From Asterias amurensis (taxonomy: Eukaryota > Echinodermata > Asteroidea > Forcipulatida > Asteriidae): a DNA stretch of 64,000 bases. The notes under the pieces were generated by a model, which was not told the origin of the DNA, did not search any database, and saw nothing but the letters and a program-made list of their open reading frames with translations. This document shows, one piece after another, positions 44,446-55,260 of the stretch. Both the position numbers and the translations under genes were made by a program. Every line of letters starts with the position of its first letter. The stretch's first letter is position 1. Location: NCBI RefSeq assembly GCF_032118995.1, contig NC_092657.1, forward strand, positions 3,903,891 through 3,967,890, in the 5' to 3' direction.

Positions 44446-45339
44446 ATAATTCGCATTTTAGACCTGATAAACCTTCGGTTCATACTTTACACAGAAAGCT
44501 ATGGCACGGGATTTCAGTGCTTTATACTTAGTATATAATTTGTGAGTTGAATACTTTTCATAGGACACTATGGTATGGGAATATCAATGCTTTGTACTTA
44601 GTATATTATACTTCATATTTGGTATATAATTTGCGAGTGGAACACTTTACACATGATGCTATGGCATAGTAAAATCAGTGCTTTATACTTAGTAATTTCG
44701 AGTGAAATGCACAAGTTGTGAGCTGGTTACATAGGCTTGGGAAACTCATTGGTTCGGACTTTAAACATTATTTGAGTTAAAATCTACACACTGTATAGTT
44801 TAATGGGAAAAGGGGTACGCATGGTACTATGGCATAGGGAAGTCCTTGCTTTGGACTTGGTAAATAATTTGAGAGTGGAAGGCATACGCTTTACTGACGG
44901 ATAGACAGGGGACTATTTGGTTGTGATTTAAAAAATTGGTGAGTGGATGGAAGGCACACGCTGTAAGTATATGGCGCATAATAGTTTGCAAGGAAACATA
45001 GGCACAATAGGGGACTTGAAAAATAATTATTTGAGTCGAAGGCACATGCTGTAGGTATAGAAAATTAGTTCACTGGGGAAGTTGGTCGGGCATTTCGATG
45101 GGAATTGGGGATTGTCAGTCGCTGGGGAAAGGGTAGCGGGGTATTGGGGTTGGGTGGCTGAGTCTTTAGTAGGCTAGCTGGGATCAACATGACGGCGGGT
45201 ACTATCGTTTCATTTCCACCAGTATTCTTGGTGGGTACTCGCCGGGATGGTACAATTCTTTTTTATTGAGTTTGATACAATAATTATTTGAGACATTGTT
45301 ATATCGAAAATCAGGCAATAAAAACAATTATATCAAAAA

Positions 45340-45760
45340 GTTACTAAGGTAGACGACTAAAACCAAGATTTGTCGCACTCTAATGGTGTACACTTAGGCT
45401 TATGTATTAATTTTCAGGCGATTTTGAAAACACAATTTTTTCGGCCGATTTTTGAGAAAACGGCACTGGGTACAACTTGACGGTTTTTTTCACCCTCAAA
45501 AAATGTTCTCTCAGATTTGCCTCAAAATTTAACCAAAGAAAGTTCTTTATGTGCAAAAGACGCTCTATACGGATGACAGATCGCTGGAACAATTGGAAGG
45601 GCCTCAAATTAATATTAATTTTAATCTTGATTTGGGGGCATCGAAAGTTGCTAAGGTAAACGACTCAGACCATGGTTTTTCTGTGCACCTCGCCCTCCAT
45701 CACACCACACATCTGGATGAAATTTCAGACGATTAAAAAAATTATTTTGTCTTAACACAC
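45340..45760. repeat. Solitary relatives of the 323-bp satellite, right arm
   Basis: Mirror of 34690-35175 but with the 59-base block single. TTTCGGCCGATTTTTGAGAA and TTTGCCTCAAAATTTAACCA are close to the central units. Confidence 0.75.
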
Positions 45761-45899
45761 CATTTGGCAGTATAGGTGGCAAACCAGTTTTAGATTTAAC
45801 AACCTGATATGAGAAAGGCAATCTGCAAATCAATTCTTTTGGATGGTAGGCCTACGACTCCGAATATCAGAGCACCGGTCATTTTGGTTGGTAAACAGT

Positions 45900-46361
45900 T
45901 TACGACAGCTCAGTGTTACATAACATGTAAACAAAAACTGACATAGAAACATGTAGAAGTGGCCGATATAAGTAGGAGTGGTAGATAATCTGAGAACTAC
46001 ACAGAAAAGTCGATTGTTTCATCAGATAATGGAGGAATTCTTCATCCACGATCTGGCAAGTTGGCAATGACAATGAAATGGGGTATTGACCTATTGACCT
46101 ATGCTCTAACGTTACTGCTACTTCCGGATTGCCGTTGTTTATGTTGAGCATGATGAAGGTGGAATAAAATTGCGACAAGAATTGCCCGTTTTATGACAAA
46201 CTAAGTGGTTGCACGCCTTCCACGAGGCCTTCATCCTATTCTACATTATTAACTCAAATAAGCTGCATGATAAAGCTTACCCATAGAGACATTAAATCAC
46301 ACCAAATCATCCTAAGTATATCCACGGTGTTGACAACTTCACAAGCATGGCTGGTGGCCAT
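45900..46361 (-). CDS. Two-exon gene candidate, right arm copy (77 codons)
   Basis: Exon 1 is 46281-46361 and exon 2 is 45900-46052, both in the same phase as the left copy. The intron is 228 bases: the acceptor region reads CTTGCCAG, having lost the GTCAAT present on the left, yet still ends in AG. The retained start codon, donor, acceptor, phase and stop in both arms fit constraint or recent duplication equally well. The product is not recognised. Confidence 0.42.
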
Positions 46362-46650
46362 TTTGAAAATCGCGTCACGGCATCAAGCCGTCGAGTACCA
46401 AGACCTCTACTACTCAGTAGATGTTTATTTCGCGTAGCGTGGAAATCGGGTACCTGTCGGTTGCTTTAGCTGGTTCCAATCACCGGTGCCTGTCCAAGAT
46501 CAAAGGGGCAAACTGGCTCCCGCAAGATCTCGCGGAATGATTTGAAATGCGAGAATCGAAGGCTTGAATCACTGGTGCGTTCGTTTAGCTTCCCTGGGTC
46601 GACCCCGATGTGGCGTATTTTATTTTTTTCCAGGAAGAACGTGGGCACAC
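46362..46650 (-). promoter_or_regulatory. Promoter-like region, right arm
   Basis: Mirror of 33771-34059 with only a few substitutions (for example CCTAG to CCTGG and ACCCAATTT to ACCCGATTT on the minus strand). Confidence 0.35.
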
Positions 46651-46974
46651 AATTATCCCACGTTCGTCCTCATATTATGAAAAGTGATGAATAAACGCTT
46701 ACACTGTAACTAACTGTAGTAATTAAACCAAGTAGCCTTACGTTTGTTTAATTTGAAATGATTTAGCGCAAAGTTGAAAGAACTAAAGGTAATATATGAG
46801 GTCTAGTTTTTGTTGTTTCTCAGCTTATTATTAATGTAGGAATAAATAACTTGTAGGTAGATTATTAAAAAGTGACCTTATTGCATTGTTGAAAATATCT
46901 CACTCAAATTTGCGCCACCAAGTAATCTAACTTTTAAAGCCTTCGGTACACTTCAACCACCCCCACCCCCCCTC

Positions 46975-47010
<36 letters not shown>

Positions 47011-47012
<2 letters not shown>

Positions 47013-47541
47013 CAAACTAGATGAGGTCAAGCACCAAATACCTGACTCTGCTATTTTGGTTACTTTTGATGTTTCATCACTGTATACTAATATACCCCAT
47101 CATGAAGGCATGAGTGCATGTGTCTCTGCCCTCAATGCTAGTAATCAGTCCCGCCACTCAGCGAGTCATATTAAGGAACTCATGAGCCACATTCTAATGA
47201 AGAATAATTTCACATTTTCTGACAGGCATTTTCTACAGGTACAGGGTACTGCCATGGGTACCAAAATGGCACCCTCATACGCTAACCTATTCATGTCTCA
47301 GTTGGAGGACAGACTCCTGTCCTCCGCCCCCAACCGACCACTAGTTTGGTGGAGATTTATTGTTGATATTTTCTCCATCTGGTGTGGTGACCAAGACAGC
47401 TTGGATGAGTTTATTAACCATATCAACTCATTTCACCCCACCATAAAGTTCACTACCGAACAATCTCTCACCAGTGTGAACTTTCTAGATGTGACAATAA
47501 CCAAGTCTCCTAATGGCCTTGTCACAGATGTTTATCAGTAA
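47011..47541 (+). pseudogene. Penelope-like reverse transcriptase fragment, right arm (catalytic Asp lost)
   Basis: Mirror of the left fragment with the same motifs A and B. Motif C reads RFIVDIFSIW, so the first catalytic Asp is Val. An extra base after GATGTTTAT gives a stop at 47539-47541, before KPTDTHQY. The left copy has neither change. Confidence 0.9.
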
Positions 47542-47563
47542 ACCCACCGACACCCACCAGTAC

Positions 47564-47640
47564 TCTCTTAACCTTTGACCCCTGAACTTTGACCTACCTT
47601 TTAACCCCTGAACTTTGACCTTTGACCCCTCTTAAAAAAC
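47564..47640. promoter_or_regulatory. Cluster of nuclear-receptor-like half sites
   Basis: TTTGACCTTTGACCCC and repeated GAACTTTGACC text form several AGGTCA-type half sites with one-base spacing (DR1) on the minus strand. The stretch itself is a short direct repeat, so simple repetition may explain the motif. Confidence 0.35.
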
Positions 47641-47849
47641 GTTTACCTCACGTTTGTACAGTCTATAGGTTTTGTTTATTCCATTAAAACTATAGACTCA
47701 AATAAAGGACTCTTATAATACAAGTGGTTTCTGTTATATCAATTTCTTTATTTCTTACTCTTGTTTAAGAAATACAACAAATGAACTTTATTACAACTGT
47801 TATAAGTTTTACATTCAAAATTAACTGTAACATTAAAGTAAAATTAGAC

Positions 47850-48600
47850 GTATCAAGAGAAGTTGTTAGACGTTAGAAGAGAAGTTGTTAGCCATTTGGA
47901 GAGAAGTTGTTAGATGTAAGGAGAGAAGGTGTTGGCTGTAAGGAGAGAAGTGGTTGGACGTAAGGAGAGAAGTTGTTAGACGTTTGAAGAGAAGTGAATA
48001 AGATGCAAGGAGAGAAGTTGTCAGATATGAAGAGAAGTCAATTACACATGAGAGAAATTGTCAGACTTAAGGAGAGAAGTTGTTAGACGTATGAAGAGAA
48101 GAAGTGAACTACACGCAAGAATAGAAGTTGGAGAGAAGTTGTTAGACGTATAGAGGGAAGTTGTCAGATGTATGAAGAGAAGTGAATTAGACATAAGGAG
48201 AGAATTTAGTAGATGTATGAAGAGAAGTGAATAAGACGCAAGGAGAAAAGTTGTTAGACGTATGAAACGAAGTGAATGAGACATATGAAGAGAAGTGAAT
48301 TAGACTAGACGTTAGAAGAGAAGTTGTTAGACGTTTAAAAAGATGTGAATTAGACATCTGAAGAGAAGTGAATTAGACGTAAGAAGAGTTGTTAGATGAA
48401 TGGAGAGAAGTTGTCACACGTGAGGAGAGAAGCGAATTTGATGTATAGAGAGAAGTTGTTAGAAGTATGGAGAGAAGTTGTCAGCCATGAAGAAGTGAAT
48501 TAGACGTGAGCAGAGTAATTGTCAGACGTAAGGAGAGAAGTTGTTACACAGATGAAGAGAAGTGAATAAGGAGTAAAGAGATAAGTTGTGAGAGGTATGG
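47850..48600. repeat. Minisatellite, about 22-bp unit, block 1
   Basis: Units vary around GAGAGAAGTTGTTAGACGTA and GAAGAGAAGTGAATTAGACG, in irregular order. There is strong purine bias on the plus strand. The minus-strand frames inside are repeats. Confidence 0.9.
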
Positions 48601-48634
48601 AGAGAAGTGGTTGTTTGACATAAAATTACGGCCT

Positions 48635-48905
48635 ACCAAGAGGAGGGAAGTTGTAGTTCGACGCTTAGAATTTTTCCACGATTAAGTGACAGCAGTCTTT
48701 TCAGTAGAAGAATCTGTACAAGTTGACTCCATTGATCCGCAGTCTTCTCAGTTCTCTAACCTCAGCTCCATGATAGTGCAAGAAGACTGTACCCAAGGTC
48801 CTGTAAAGACAAAAGATAACGATATATTTAGGTTACAAGAAAAATCAACTTCGAATCAGAGATCAGTATGTTTTACTCAAGTGTATTACTTGACACTAAA
48901 GTGGT
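48635..48905 (+). repeat. Non-satellite segment, first copy (partner 50110-50345)
   Basis: AGGAGGGAAGTTGTAGTT, GCAGTCTTTTCAG-AGAAGAATCTGTACAAG, GTCTTCTCAGTTCTCTAAC and CAGCTCCATGAT are shared. This copy has an open frame of 73 codons (48686-48907, SVEESVQVDSIDPQSSQF), but a small deletion breaks that frame in the other copy. It may be a decayed exon or 3' region between satellite blocks. Confidence 0.6.
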
Positions 48906-48929
48906 AGTAAAACATAAAAGAGAAGTGAG

Positions 48930-50105
48930 TTAGCACATGGAGAGAAGTGGTATTTAGACGTATGTAGAGAAGTGAATTAGACCTATAGAGAGAAGTTGTC
49001 AGATAGATGAAGAGAAGTGAATTGGACGTATCGAGAGAAGTTGTTCGACAGGTGGAGAGAAGTTGTTAGATGTTTGTAGAAAAGTTGTTAGATGTATGGA
49101 GAGCAGTGGTGGTTAGATATATAGAGAGAAGTTGATAGAAGGGTGGGCAGTGGTTGTTAGACGTTTAGAAAGGAGCAAGTTAGATGTATGGAGAGAAGTG
49201 AAGTTGATGGAGGCATGGAGAGAAGTTGTCAGATATATGAAAAGAAGTTGTACGACGTATATGGAGAGAAATTGTAAGACGTATGAAGAGAAGTTGTCAA
49301 ACGTAAGGATAGAAGCGAATTAGACGTCAAGAGAAGTTTTCAGATGTATGGAGAGAAGTTGTCAGACACATGGAGAGAAGTGGTAAGACGTATGGAGGCA
49401 ACGTGTAAGACGTATGGAGAGAAGTTGTTAGATGCTTGGAGTGAAGTTGTTATACGTATGGAGAGAAGTGGTTAGATATATAGAGAGAAGTTGATAGATG
49501 AATGGAGGGCAGTGATTGTTTAGACATTTAGAAAGAAGCGAATTAGACGTATGGAGAGAAACGAAGTTGATGGAGGCATGGAGAGAAGTTGTCAGACATA
49601 TGGAAAGAAGTTGTAAGACGTACATGTGGAGAGAATTTGTAAGACGTATGGAGAGAAGTTGTAACATGTATAGAGAGAAGCTGTTAGACAGAGGAAGAGA
49701 AGTGAACTAGACGTGTGGAGACAAGTTGTTAGATGTATGGAGAGAAGTTGTTAGATGTATGGAGAGAAGTTGTTAGATGCATGGAGAGAAGTTGTTAGAT
49801 GTTTGGAGAGAAGTGGTTATTAGATTTATAGAGAGAAGTTGATAGATGTATGGAGGGCAGTGGTTGTTAGACGTTTAGAAAGAAGAAAATTAGATGTATG
49901 GAGAGAAGCGAATTTAACATATGGAGAGAAGTTGTCAGACAGATGAAGAGAAGTTGTAAGACGCAAGAAGAGAAGTTGTCAGACGTATAGAGACAAGCTG
50001 GTAGGCGTATGGAGAGAAGTGAACGTTGGACATATGGAGGAAAGTGGTGGATAGATGTATGGAAAGAAGTCATTTAGACGTCGAGAGAGAAGTGGACATA
50101 AATTT
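48930..50105. repeat. Minisatellite, about 22-bp unit, block 2
   Basis: Same unit as block 1, with higher-order pieces of about 380 bp (GATGGAGGCATGGAGAGAAG at 49207 and 49569; GGGCAGTGGTTGTTAGACG at 49142 and 49855). Confidence 0.9.
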
Positions 50106-50109
50106 GAAG

Positions 50110-50345
50110 GGAAGTTGAAGATTACCATCAGGAGGGAAGTTGTAGTTTGACTGAAGAATTTGTCCACGATAAAGTGAAAGCAGTCTTTTCATTTGAAGAA
50201 TCTGTACAAGATGCATTGATCCCTGGTCTTCTCAGTTCTCTAACGTCAGCTCCATGATGGCTCAAGAAGATTGCACCCATGGCCCTGTAAAGACAACAGA
50301 TAAAAAGATATATGTACGATTACAAAAAAAATTATTTAGAATCCA
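50110..50345 (+). repeat. Non-satellite segment, second copy
   Basis: Follows block 2 exactly as the first copy follows block 1, so the duplication unit includes satellite plus this segment. Confidence 0.7.
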
Positions 50346-50433
50346 AGTTTAGATGTACAATTTTTGTTGGTACACTCCCAATTTGTTTGACCTTTTGTCT
50401 TCCATCTAGAAGCTTTGAGCTTTGCTTTTGGTT

Positions 50434-50637
50434 AGCCTGCTCACGAGCCCAGCCTCTGCCTGCTCACGAGCCCAGCCTCTGCCTGCTCACGAGCCCAGCC
50501 TCTGCCTGCTACTGAGCCCAGCCTCCGCCTGCCCAAGCACCAAGCCTCTGCCTGCCAATGAGCCCAGCCTCTGCCTGCCCGAGAGCCCAACCTCTGCCTG
50601 CCCGAGAGCCTAGCTTCTGCTACCCAAGAGCCCACAA
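50434..50637. repeat. Minisatellite, 23-bp unit, nine copies
   Basis: CCTGCTCACGAGCCCAGCCT and variants (CCCGAGAGCCCAACC), much richer in GC than its surroundings. Frames in it are open only because 23-bp periodicity cycles through the three phases. Confidence 0.92.
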
Positions 50638-50639
50638 TG

Positions 50640-51205
50640 AAAATAAATTATGTTTAAACCTTGACTTTTAGTTTTCAATGATTGAGTTTCTTAAGTAACA
50701 TTAACCTGTTTTAAACAATCTTGAAGAAATTATTTTTGCTTTCTCCAATTGCTCTTTTTATAGCAACATACCTTGCATATTTTCCTTTACCGTAACAGTC
50801 CATATTTGTTGCTTGCGACTTGACACTGTCGATTTAGGTGCTGCTCCATGGATGACTTGGGTTCCTAGGAGATATAATTATTTTTTACATTAGTCTTGTT
50901 TTAAAAATGGTTCTAACACAATGGTTTTATCTAAATGGACTCACAATCGTGTAATTAAGAACATTATTGCCGGCAATCTATTTCAGTTTCAAAATTGCAG
51001 TTCCGGACTTAGGTAGTGCAGTCCACTACTGGGACTACTTTCATTGGACTCTCGTTTGTGATAACACCGACACCACCCTCAAGGTGAGGAGCCCAATGCA
51101 CCTTTAAGATTACCCACCAAGTATCCCTGGTCAGGAGTACATGTAGGACCCCACATGCCATGTGCAAGTATGCAGGTCCCTTTGTTCATTAAAGTAGCTT
51201 ATCGA
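50640..51205. other. No gene seen
   Basis: Ordinary AT-rich intergenic sequence. Confidence 0.5.
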
Positions 51206-51213
51206 GTTGCCAT

Positions 51214-51847
51214 TAGTGCTGGGCGAATAGTGAAATTTTGTTATTCGGATACCGCTGGCCAACTATCCGAAATTAACCGGATATTTGAATAGTTTTTTCG
51301 CCGCTAGAGGGCGCTGTTTAAAAAAAAAGAAATATTTTTTTGCCGCTAGAGGGCGCTGTTCGTTTGTGAATGAGATCTTTTGGGCGGATTGATATTAGTT
51401 TTAGACAGTGTCACTCGGTTCATTCATAAAAATGACCGGATCTAATTTAAAGATGGCGATTTGCTTTTTCTTTTGATCGTGATTGACTCTACGTGAAGGA
51501 AAACTTTTGTAATCTTTGAACAAATTACGTCAGAAATGTCATTGTTTTAACTCTTCACGGAGGTGAGCATAGTTAAATACTTAATATATGCTGTTTTATG
51601 CTGTCTTAATAGAAGTTTCATAAGGATTCAGACAAAACATTCATATCAGTTGTCGCCCGACGTCCGCGGATATTCGGATATTAAAGAATATCCGGTTACT
51701 CGGTTGTAATTACAGAATTATCCCGTTTGTAAATAGGTATTCGCGCCCTATGCGGATATCCGGTTTATAAAAAAAAGGCATTCGCGGTTACGGATAGGAA
51801 AACCTATTCGCCATTAACCGGATATTCGAATAATTCGCCCAGGCCTA
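51214..51847. mobile_element. hAT-type non-autonomous transposon, 634 bp
   Basis: An 8-bp target duplication, GTTGCCAT, sits at 51206-51213 and 51848-51855. Terminal inverted repeats are TAGTGCTGGGCGAATAG on the left and TAGGCCTGGGCGAATTATTC (read inward) on the right. An 8-bp duplication with TAG-type ends fits hAT. The interior has inverted pieces (ATTCGGATA, TATCCGAAT-like) and no transposase. Confidence 0.92.
51301..51356 (+). promoter_or_regulatory. Two CTCF-like motifs inside the hAT element
   Basis: CCGCTAGAGGGCGC at 51301-51314 and again at 51343-51356 agrees with the vertebrate CTCF consensus CCASYAGRKGGCRS at 13 of 14 positions. The two sites have the same orientation and are 42 bases apart. 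Confidence 0.5.
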
Positions 51848-51855
51848 GTTGCCAT

Positions 51856-52950
51856 ACCAACAAGGTTATGTGCGCGTTTGCTTGCATTGCTGTATTTATT
51901 CATAACATGAAGAAAGTGCCTAAAATATATTAATATTATCAAAACTATATTATTTTGATATTTGAAATTAATCATCACTCTTTAAAGTGTTCAATACTGA
52001 TTAATGCACCTTTTGAAAGCTTGATAAAAAAAAGCTTGAAATGAAAACACAACCCAGCTTGTCAGCTCGGGTCAAGGCATAAAACTGATTTTGAGAGCCA
52101 CGTGGATGTATTGTGCACAATTACTCCAGAGTTCAACATTGGACTGGAGTGAATATTAAAAGTGTGTTTTTGGATGTTCACCTATTACTAGAGGGTGAAA
52201 CTCCTGTATCAGAGGCTAGTCTTGAACATCTCCTTTATGACGAGTAGATGTAGCACGACATCTTGAAGCCCAACTGCAACACAAAAATTACACAATTTGC
52301 AACATTTACATTTTTTTGCCAAACATTATCCATCAGTAAAACATTTTCTGTTTGCTATACAGTACTTTTCATTCATAAATAAATCAAGACAAAACCTTGA
52401 AAGCAGTAACTAATGGTTGACTGAACTCATGCACGTCGGGACAATTTGAACTGGTGCAAGCAAAATAAACAACAGTGTAGGTCTAACTCGGGGGATAGCA
52501 AATGTCCAAAACAGTTCTTTTGGGGGGTGTTGATATACAAACATCAGATAGCCCTGTCAGAATAAAACCTTTGTAGAACATAACAACATTTTAAAATTAC
52601 CAAAGGTTACAAGTTTGTAATGTGTTTTTCGAGAAAACAGCCAAGGATACTTTCCAACAATCTTTAAACCCCTACAGAAGTAGTACCGCTTCCAGTCAGC
52701 TGTACAGTTAAACAAATTTGCACAAACTTTGACAAACCTATCAGATTCTGCTATTGTAAAATGTTCATTCAATGTTCAACAGTTGCACAAAAGATGGTTC
52801 CTTAATATTTTTCATAGGCCAGCAGGGCTACTTAAGAAGCAAGTTCGCCTAGCTCTCAGCACTCCCTGCGTTTCTATAGTGGGCTAGTGACTGTGGCCTG
52901 TGTGTTTGTTTCTGCAGTGTGCTTGGTCATGTCTATTTATCTAGAGTTTT
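51856..52950. other. AT-rich, no gene supported
   Basis: A minus-strand frame at 52557-52772 (71 codons) has no recognisable family or splice context. Confidence 0.45.
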
Positions 52951-52952
52951 AA

Positions 52953-53283
52953 AGGCACTGTTCACTTTTGGTAATTTCTAAAAATAATTGTAAGCATAAA
53001 AACTTAGTACTTGGTAACAAGCAAATGGAGAGCTGTTGATAGTATAAAACATTGTGAGAACATCTCCCTCTGAAGTAACATAGTTTTTGAGAAAAGGTTA
53101 ATTTCTCAGTAATATGTTTGCATTAATTTTGAGACCTCTTGCGTGAGGTCTCAAAATCAAGCATGAAAGCACACAACTTTATGTGACAAGGGTGTTTATT
53201 GTTCCATTATTAGCTCACAATTTTCACAGGTTTGTTGAGATGCAGCAAGTGAGAAGAGTTACCAAAGGTTACTGTCCAGTTCT
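52953..53283. mobile_element. TTAA MITE, diverged copy
   Basis: TTAA then AGGCACTGTTCACTTTTGGT; right end CCAAAGGTTACTGTCCAG. The palindromic centre TTTTGAGACCTC / GAGGTCTCAAAA is kept. Confidence 0.8.
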
Positions 53284-53965
53284 TTAAGCCCCTAGTCCAT
53301 TCTGTTCTGGATTGAAGTTGCAACTACAATTAGCTAGAATGTTGTTCTTAACTCACCATGTCTCATCATCCTCTCCCTGTCTCAGACCTCATCACCCAAC
53401 TGTCGGTAGTCAATTAGTTCAGACATCTTGACTGTAAGGGCAGACTACACCATGATCTGGAAAAGGAAAGGAAATTGTATACAGCATTATTATGACAGTT
53501 TCCATTAAGTAGTTACTGGGCAGCCCCCACCAAGGGGAATTATATAGGGCCCCTATCATATGGATCAACAAATTTTATGCATAATATGTACGACCACTGT
53601 ATTGGGAATAAATTCCATTAATGTCCATTTCATGTTGAGTTAAGAGTCAGTGTTGACTTTCCTAAACGAGTACTGTGTAGCACTCATTACAAGTACCAGT
53701 ACTACAAGACTGAAAAATTAACCAAAGATTCAAGCGGATTCTACAGAGCATTACTTCCAAACTTAAGGAGACTCCATTGATAAACGTCGAGTGTGGTCTG
53801 ACTCGTGCCAAAACGCATCAACTGAAAAACACCATCCAAACAAAGGAAATGGTTTTGTCTGCATCAATTATTGAAGGGTGTTCAAAATAGCCATCAGTGC
53901 TGGAGGAATTAAGGCTGGTTCACTCTTGCACTGGAGTCCACTCTTTGACTTGAGACCAATCTCCA
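53284..53965. other. No gene seen
   Basis: No repeat or coding signal recognised. Confidence 0.45.
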
Positions 53966-54168
53966 GGGCCCATTTCATAGAGCCGCTAAGCACAAAAATT
54001 TGCTTAACATGAAATTTCTTCATTGATAAAAACAAGATTACCAACCACATTTTCACCTGATTCTCAGGATAAGCAAACATCAGCTGAACACCAGTAACAA
54101 GCAATATGCAACAAAAAATTTCATGCTAAGTAAATTTGTGTGCTTAGCAGCTCTATGAAATTGGGCCC
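53966..54168. mobile_element. Palindromic MITE with GGGCCCAATTTCATAGAG ends
   Basis: GGGCCCATTTCATAGAGCCG then CTAAGCACAAAAATTTGC is answered by TAAATTTGTGTGCTTAGC and AGCTCTATGAAATTGGGCCC. Confidence 0.9.
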
Positions 54169-54289
54169 AGTCCTTCTAGTACTCAGATCACTGTTAGTCG
54201 GACTCAGCCCTGGGAATCTATGACTCAGCTCGAGACTGGGAAAGTGCACGTCACGCATCCATAGGGCAACATGCCTTTGCCAGGTTCAG

Positions 54290-54950
54290 GAGTCAATGTA
54301 ACAAAAATGTGCCGATTTTAAGACAAAATTGATTCAATGCATTAAGGTCAAATCGCACCGCAGAACGTCTAGAATCACATAATTTCTGGGGCCCTTAGGC
54401 AGGCCCTGCACCCCAGGCACGTAAGGGCAACATGCTTTGGCAGGTTTAGATTAATTCGCAGGTACCAACTGAGCTATTTAGTCCTACATGTTTATCAACG
54501 ATCTCCTATTTTGTGAATATCTTTGGTTCAGGGTGCCAGTCAGAAGCCATACAGTACAACTGGGTAGCCAGGGATCACACCCAAGATTACGATACAACCT
54601 GGGAAGCGGCAGCCAGGCAATCACCTTAAGGGCATGCAACTTTTTATTTCAAGTATCAAAGAATTAACCACAAATGGTTACTGACTAAGGAAAATCTAAA
54701 TGAATTGGGCTTCATCAAACAAAAGTTTACTATCAGCAGAATTTTTTTACCAACGACCTCTGGATTTGCGTGCTGGTGCATTATACCAACTGAGAACTTT
54801 TGGCGGTATTCCTGAATACATTTGTTCGGGGGTGCCAGTCATTAGAAGCCATACAACTGTTATTGCTGTGGTAGGCCTATATTACATTGTAGCCAGGGAT
54901 CTCGCACAAGATTCGTTGCAACCTGGGAAGTTGCAGCCAGGGGATCAAAT
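54290..54950. mobile_element. SINE-like repeats, two copies, with C-rich repeat pieces
   Basis: A tRNA-like head on the minus strand (ACTGAG or AACTGAGCTATTTAG read as CTAAATAGCTCAGTT) is followed on the plus strand by GGGTGCCAGTC-AGAAGCCATAC, GTAGCCAGGGATC and CAACCTGGGAAG. It occurs at 54440-54620 and 54750-54950. The head is degenerate. ATCGCACCGCAGAACGTCTA and GGCCCTTAGGCAGGCCCTGC belong to the C-rich family of 14266-15190. Confidence 0.5.
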
Positions 54951-55260
54951 TCAGGAGATGCAATGTTTTATCTCAGATATTTATATCAAAACACAAGGTA
55001 AACTGATAGGGAAACTTTAAATCTTGTCGAAGCAGCAACTAAATTAACCTGTAACACATCACATGTTGTCTAAACACCAAACAAACGCATTACAATGCAA
55101 CGCAGTAGAAATGAAACCCCTAAATTGCATCAAAATGAAACAAAGTGTAAATGAAATTCAGGAGATGCAATGTTTTATTTCAGATATTAAATATCAGAAC
55201 ACAAGGGAAACTGATTGGGAAACTGTAAATCTTGTCGAAACAGCAGCTTAGTTAACACAT
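54950..55260. repeat. Tandem duplication of about 204 bp
   Basis: CAGGAGATGCAATGTTTTAT begins at 54952 and 55160. TCTTGTCGAAGCAGCAACTA and TCTTGTCGAAACAGCAGCTT follow in each. The open frames (54700-55020 and 55063-55251) follow the repeat and lack any known domain. Confidence 0.75.

Larger units (their letters stand above)
32838..47563. repeat. 14.7-kb imperfect palindrome (large inverted duplication)
   Basis: The left arm, about 32838-39460, is the reverse complement of about 41385-47563. Both outer limits fall at the same base of a Penelope-like RT (GTACTGGTGGGTGTCGGTGG on the left, its complement on the right). The sequence outside then differs completely. By eye the outer arms, 33.7-34.5 against 45.9-46.7 kb, differ at roughly one base per hundred, while the inner arms are much more diverged and differ in repeat number. 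The spacer is the 323-bp satellite. I see no transposase and no target duplication at the limits. Confidence 0.93.

Noticed and set aside
36358-44538. ORFs of about 75 codons with GFEPGILCLGGRHLP-like text
   Set aside because: They run through the tRNA-like B box and the SINE head; such GFEP peptides are typical translations of tRNA sequences.
48042-50167. Leucine/serine-rich minus-strand ORFs
   Set aside because: They arise from the purine-rich 22-bp minisatellite read on the other strand.
53868-54104. 78-codon minus-strand ORF
   Set aside because: Mostly inside the palindromic MITE at 53966-54168.
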